Below, in pieces: positions 62,694 through 64,000 of a DNA stretch of 64,000 bases; within the stretch, counting starts at the first letter, position 1; each line of letters opens with the position of its first letter. Location: the NCBI RefSeq assembly GCF_002163715.1, contig NZ_CP015698.1, forward strand, positions 2,706,201 through 2,770,200, written 5' to 3'. The stretch comes from Curvibacter sp. AEP1-3 (GTDB lineage Bacteria; Pseudomonadota; Gammaproteobacteria; Burkholderiales; Burkholderiaceae_C). The notes beneath the pieces are model-generated. The model saw nothing but the letters and a program-made list of their open reading frames with translations. It was not told the DNA's origin and did not search any database. The position numbers and the translations under genes are program-made.

Positions 62694-64000
62694 TTAGATG
62701 GGCGCGAGTTCACGCTCGCTTTTTGTGAAGATCGGCATGACTTCGTCCGAATCCGCGTCCAGATCTGCATCTGGTTCGAGCTCTGTATCAACAGGTACCC
62801 GTGCGGCGTCCAGAGGGTCGTTTGCGCGTGGTGACAGAACAGCCTCACTGTCTAGAAGCTCAAGCGAAGCAACGGTCTTGCGCGTCTTGGTTTTTTTAGC
62901 CACGACAGCTGCTTCAACGATGGCTTGAATCTCCGACTTCACCAAAAGCAACTGTTGCTGTGTCCATTTGTCTGTGAAGCGCTTGCGTGTCTGCGCACAA
63001 ATCATGCGGTGAACATACCGATTCAAGCCTTTCGCATAGGCCAAATCGACAGCAGGAACGTCCACAAACTCTTCCAAATCTGGATGAAACACCGAGATGA
63101 AACTCACGTCATGTTCGAAGGCACGAAGCACCAGTTGAGGCCGTTTCCCTTGATGCTTTTCCCGAAGCGCCTGCAAAACAGGTGAGTTGTAGTTCAAATT
63201 GTCATACTGGAGGCCGTAGTGAAACAAAGTGCGGCAGCCTTCAAATCCCACCATGGCATTCAACTGATGTGGAAATGCTGGTAGTTCTATGACCGTCCTG
63301 CTTGCCTCCATTTGCCATACATGAAGTGGAGTGAAGCCCTTGAGACCGCGGTGCGGTGTCTTGTGATAAACGTCCACAATCCATTTCAGAATGAGATGCG
63401 TCAGCACTTCAATATCGATAGCCGCATGCTTCTCACTGTCGTAATCGCCTTTTTCTTCAACATTCGAGAACGTAGTACCGGGTAGCTGGTGAATGAGACT
63501 GCGATTCAGTGTCCCAAGGAGCCGCTCAATGGCCCCCTTCATATAGGGCATGGCGATTCCGCAATAGTGAATCGTCATGCCCATCTCAAGAGCAACAGCA
63601 TCAATTGTGTGGCCGTGAAATTCCATTCCGTTGTCCGATACGAGCGTGTCGATGAGGCCGTGTGCCGGCCAAGGTCCCTCGATGTCCGGAAATTGCGCTA
63701 GCAACTCGTCCTTGGGTAAGATGGCTTGGCGCAAACAATAGAGAATTGAAATCTGTGACGGCGCGTGGAAACTCACGTAGAAGCCCACAATCATTCGGGA
63801 CTTACGATCCACGGCCAACGTCAACCATGGCCTTCCCAAGATAAGCCGAGTTTTTTCACAAATTACGGTGATGTCCAGCGGCGTGTGGTCAATTTCGACG
63901 CGTTGAAGTATTCGGTCAACTTGAACGCCTTCATTGGCCACTCGCATTTTCTTTTCAGTCGCAGCGGAGCCGTCTCTGGCGTTAGACACAATCCTGTTGT
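62694..64000 (-). CDS. tnsB: TnsB/TniA-like DDE transposase (5' end beyond window)
   Basis: Mu/Tn7-type integrase, at least 435 residues; the frame stays open to the window edge, so the N-terminal DNA-binding part is missing here. Numbered from the GTG at 63989, the catalytic residues are Asp34 (VEIDHTPLD), Asp119 (LVSDNGMEFHG) and Glu155 (GAIERLLGTL). The last two are 36 apart, a DD35E site. The C-terminal Mu-type beta-barrel and an acidic tail (ELEPDADLDADSDEVMPIF) follow, the latter probably contacting TnsC. Confidence 0.92.
   Translation of the reverse strand, partial: NRIVSNARDGSAATEKKMRVANEGVQVDRILQRVEIDHTPLDITVICEKTRLILGRPWLTLAVDRKSRMIVGFYVSFHAPSQISILYCLRQAILPKDELLAQFPDIEGPWPAHGLIDTLVSDNGMEFHGHTIDAVALEMGMTIHYCGIAMPYMKGAIERLLGTLNRSLIHQLPGTTFSNVEEKGDYDSEKHAAIDIEVLTHLILKWIVDVYHKTPHRGLKGFTPLHVWQMEASRTVIELPAFPHQLNAMVGFEGCRTLFHYGLQYDNLNYNSPVLQALREKHQGKRPQLVLRAFEHDVSFISVFHPDLEEFVDVPAVDLAYAKGLNRYVHRMICAQTRKRFTDKWTQQQLLLVKSEIQAIVEAAVVAKKTKTRKTVASLELLDSEAVLSPRANDPLDAARVPVDTELEPDADLDADSDEVMPIFTKSERELAPI

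Larger units (their letters stand above)
58396..64000 (-). mobile_element. Tn7-like transposon (one end and core genes; continues beyond window)
   Basis: Genes for TnsB (partial), TnsC, TniQ and a TnsD-like protein run toward this end, in the fixed order of Tn7-like elements. Base composition is clearly more AT-rich than the flanking chromosome. The predicted terminus starts TGTAGG at 58396. The other end, any TnsA gene and cargo lie right of 64000. Confidence 0.82.

Noticed and set aside
58396..64000. CRISPR-associated transposon
   Set aside because: No cas gene, no repeat-spacer array and no atypical guide is present in the visible part; only the two TniQ proteins hint at it.

Overview
The window reads as chromosomal DNA of a betaproteobacterium, most likely Burkholderiales, family Comamonadaceae (Rhodoferax or Curvibacter relatives). 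This rests on GC-rich protein-coding DNA, a minC-minD-minE operon, a second infA copy, a ChvE/GguAB transporter under a GbpR-type LysR regulator, the DUF3348-DUF802-OmpA-DUF2894 operon, and a dispersed repeat built on ATAGCTGCTCGCGC. The assignment is inferred from gene content and recognisable protein features; no search was run.

Layout. 1-4537: 3' part of a polyamine-type ABC importer cluster (binding protein, two permeases) with a GntR regulator and an Asp/Glu/hydantoin racemase. 4650-18038: mostly housekeeping genes, namely a glycine-zipper protein, dienelactone hydrolase, rdgC, a Spy-like protein, small membrane proteins, a diguanylate cyclase, minCDE behind a 490-base AT-rich spacer with DnaA boxes, an NRDE protein, an Lrp regulator, a pyridoxamine-oxidase-like protein, a glutamine amidotransferase, infA and a chemotaxis receptor. 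18190-30526: a pentose or aldose acid pathway of the non-phosphorylative (Weimberg-like) type. It has a sugar-acid dehydratase, SDR dehydrogenase, LysR regulator, ChvE-GguA-GguB importer, keto-deoxy-sugar-acid dehydratase, Gfo/Idh/MocA oxidoreductase, ketoglutarate-semialdehyde dehydrogenase and a second ChvE-like binding protein. Sugar would be imported, oxidised to the acid, dehydrated twice and oxidised to 2-oxoglutarate; no lactonase is seen. 30580-34383: two head-to-tail, apparently identical 1902-base group II introns directly behind the terminator of the second binding-protein gene.

34456-43552: an AIM24-like protein, an M48 peptidase, a secreted unknown, fliA, cyanase, DAHP synthase, a small accessory patch (AT-rich unknown, HNH nuclease), a deoxyinosine glycosylase carrying a repeat inside its reading frame, a rhodanese and a TMEM175-like channel. 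43539-53563: a galactoside-use locus in which alpha-galactosidase, beta-galactosidase and a complete CUT1-type ABC importer face a divergent LacI regulator across two palindromic operators. 53585-54694: a flavin reductase and a RidA protein.

54732-58394 holds a four-gene operon whose two central proteins look like a MotA/ExbB-type channel with a very long coiled-coil tail and a MotB-type peptidoglycan-anchored partner. The architecture resembles ZorA/ZorB, but the flanking genes are different and uncharacterised. From about 58396 to the right edge lies one end of a Tn7-like transposon (TnsB partial, TnsC, TniQ and a large TnsD-like selector with repeated DNA-binding-like modules). Its predicted terminus falls next to the start codon of the first gene of that operon. 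This stretch, 54.7-64 kb, is the best candidate for something undescribed.
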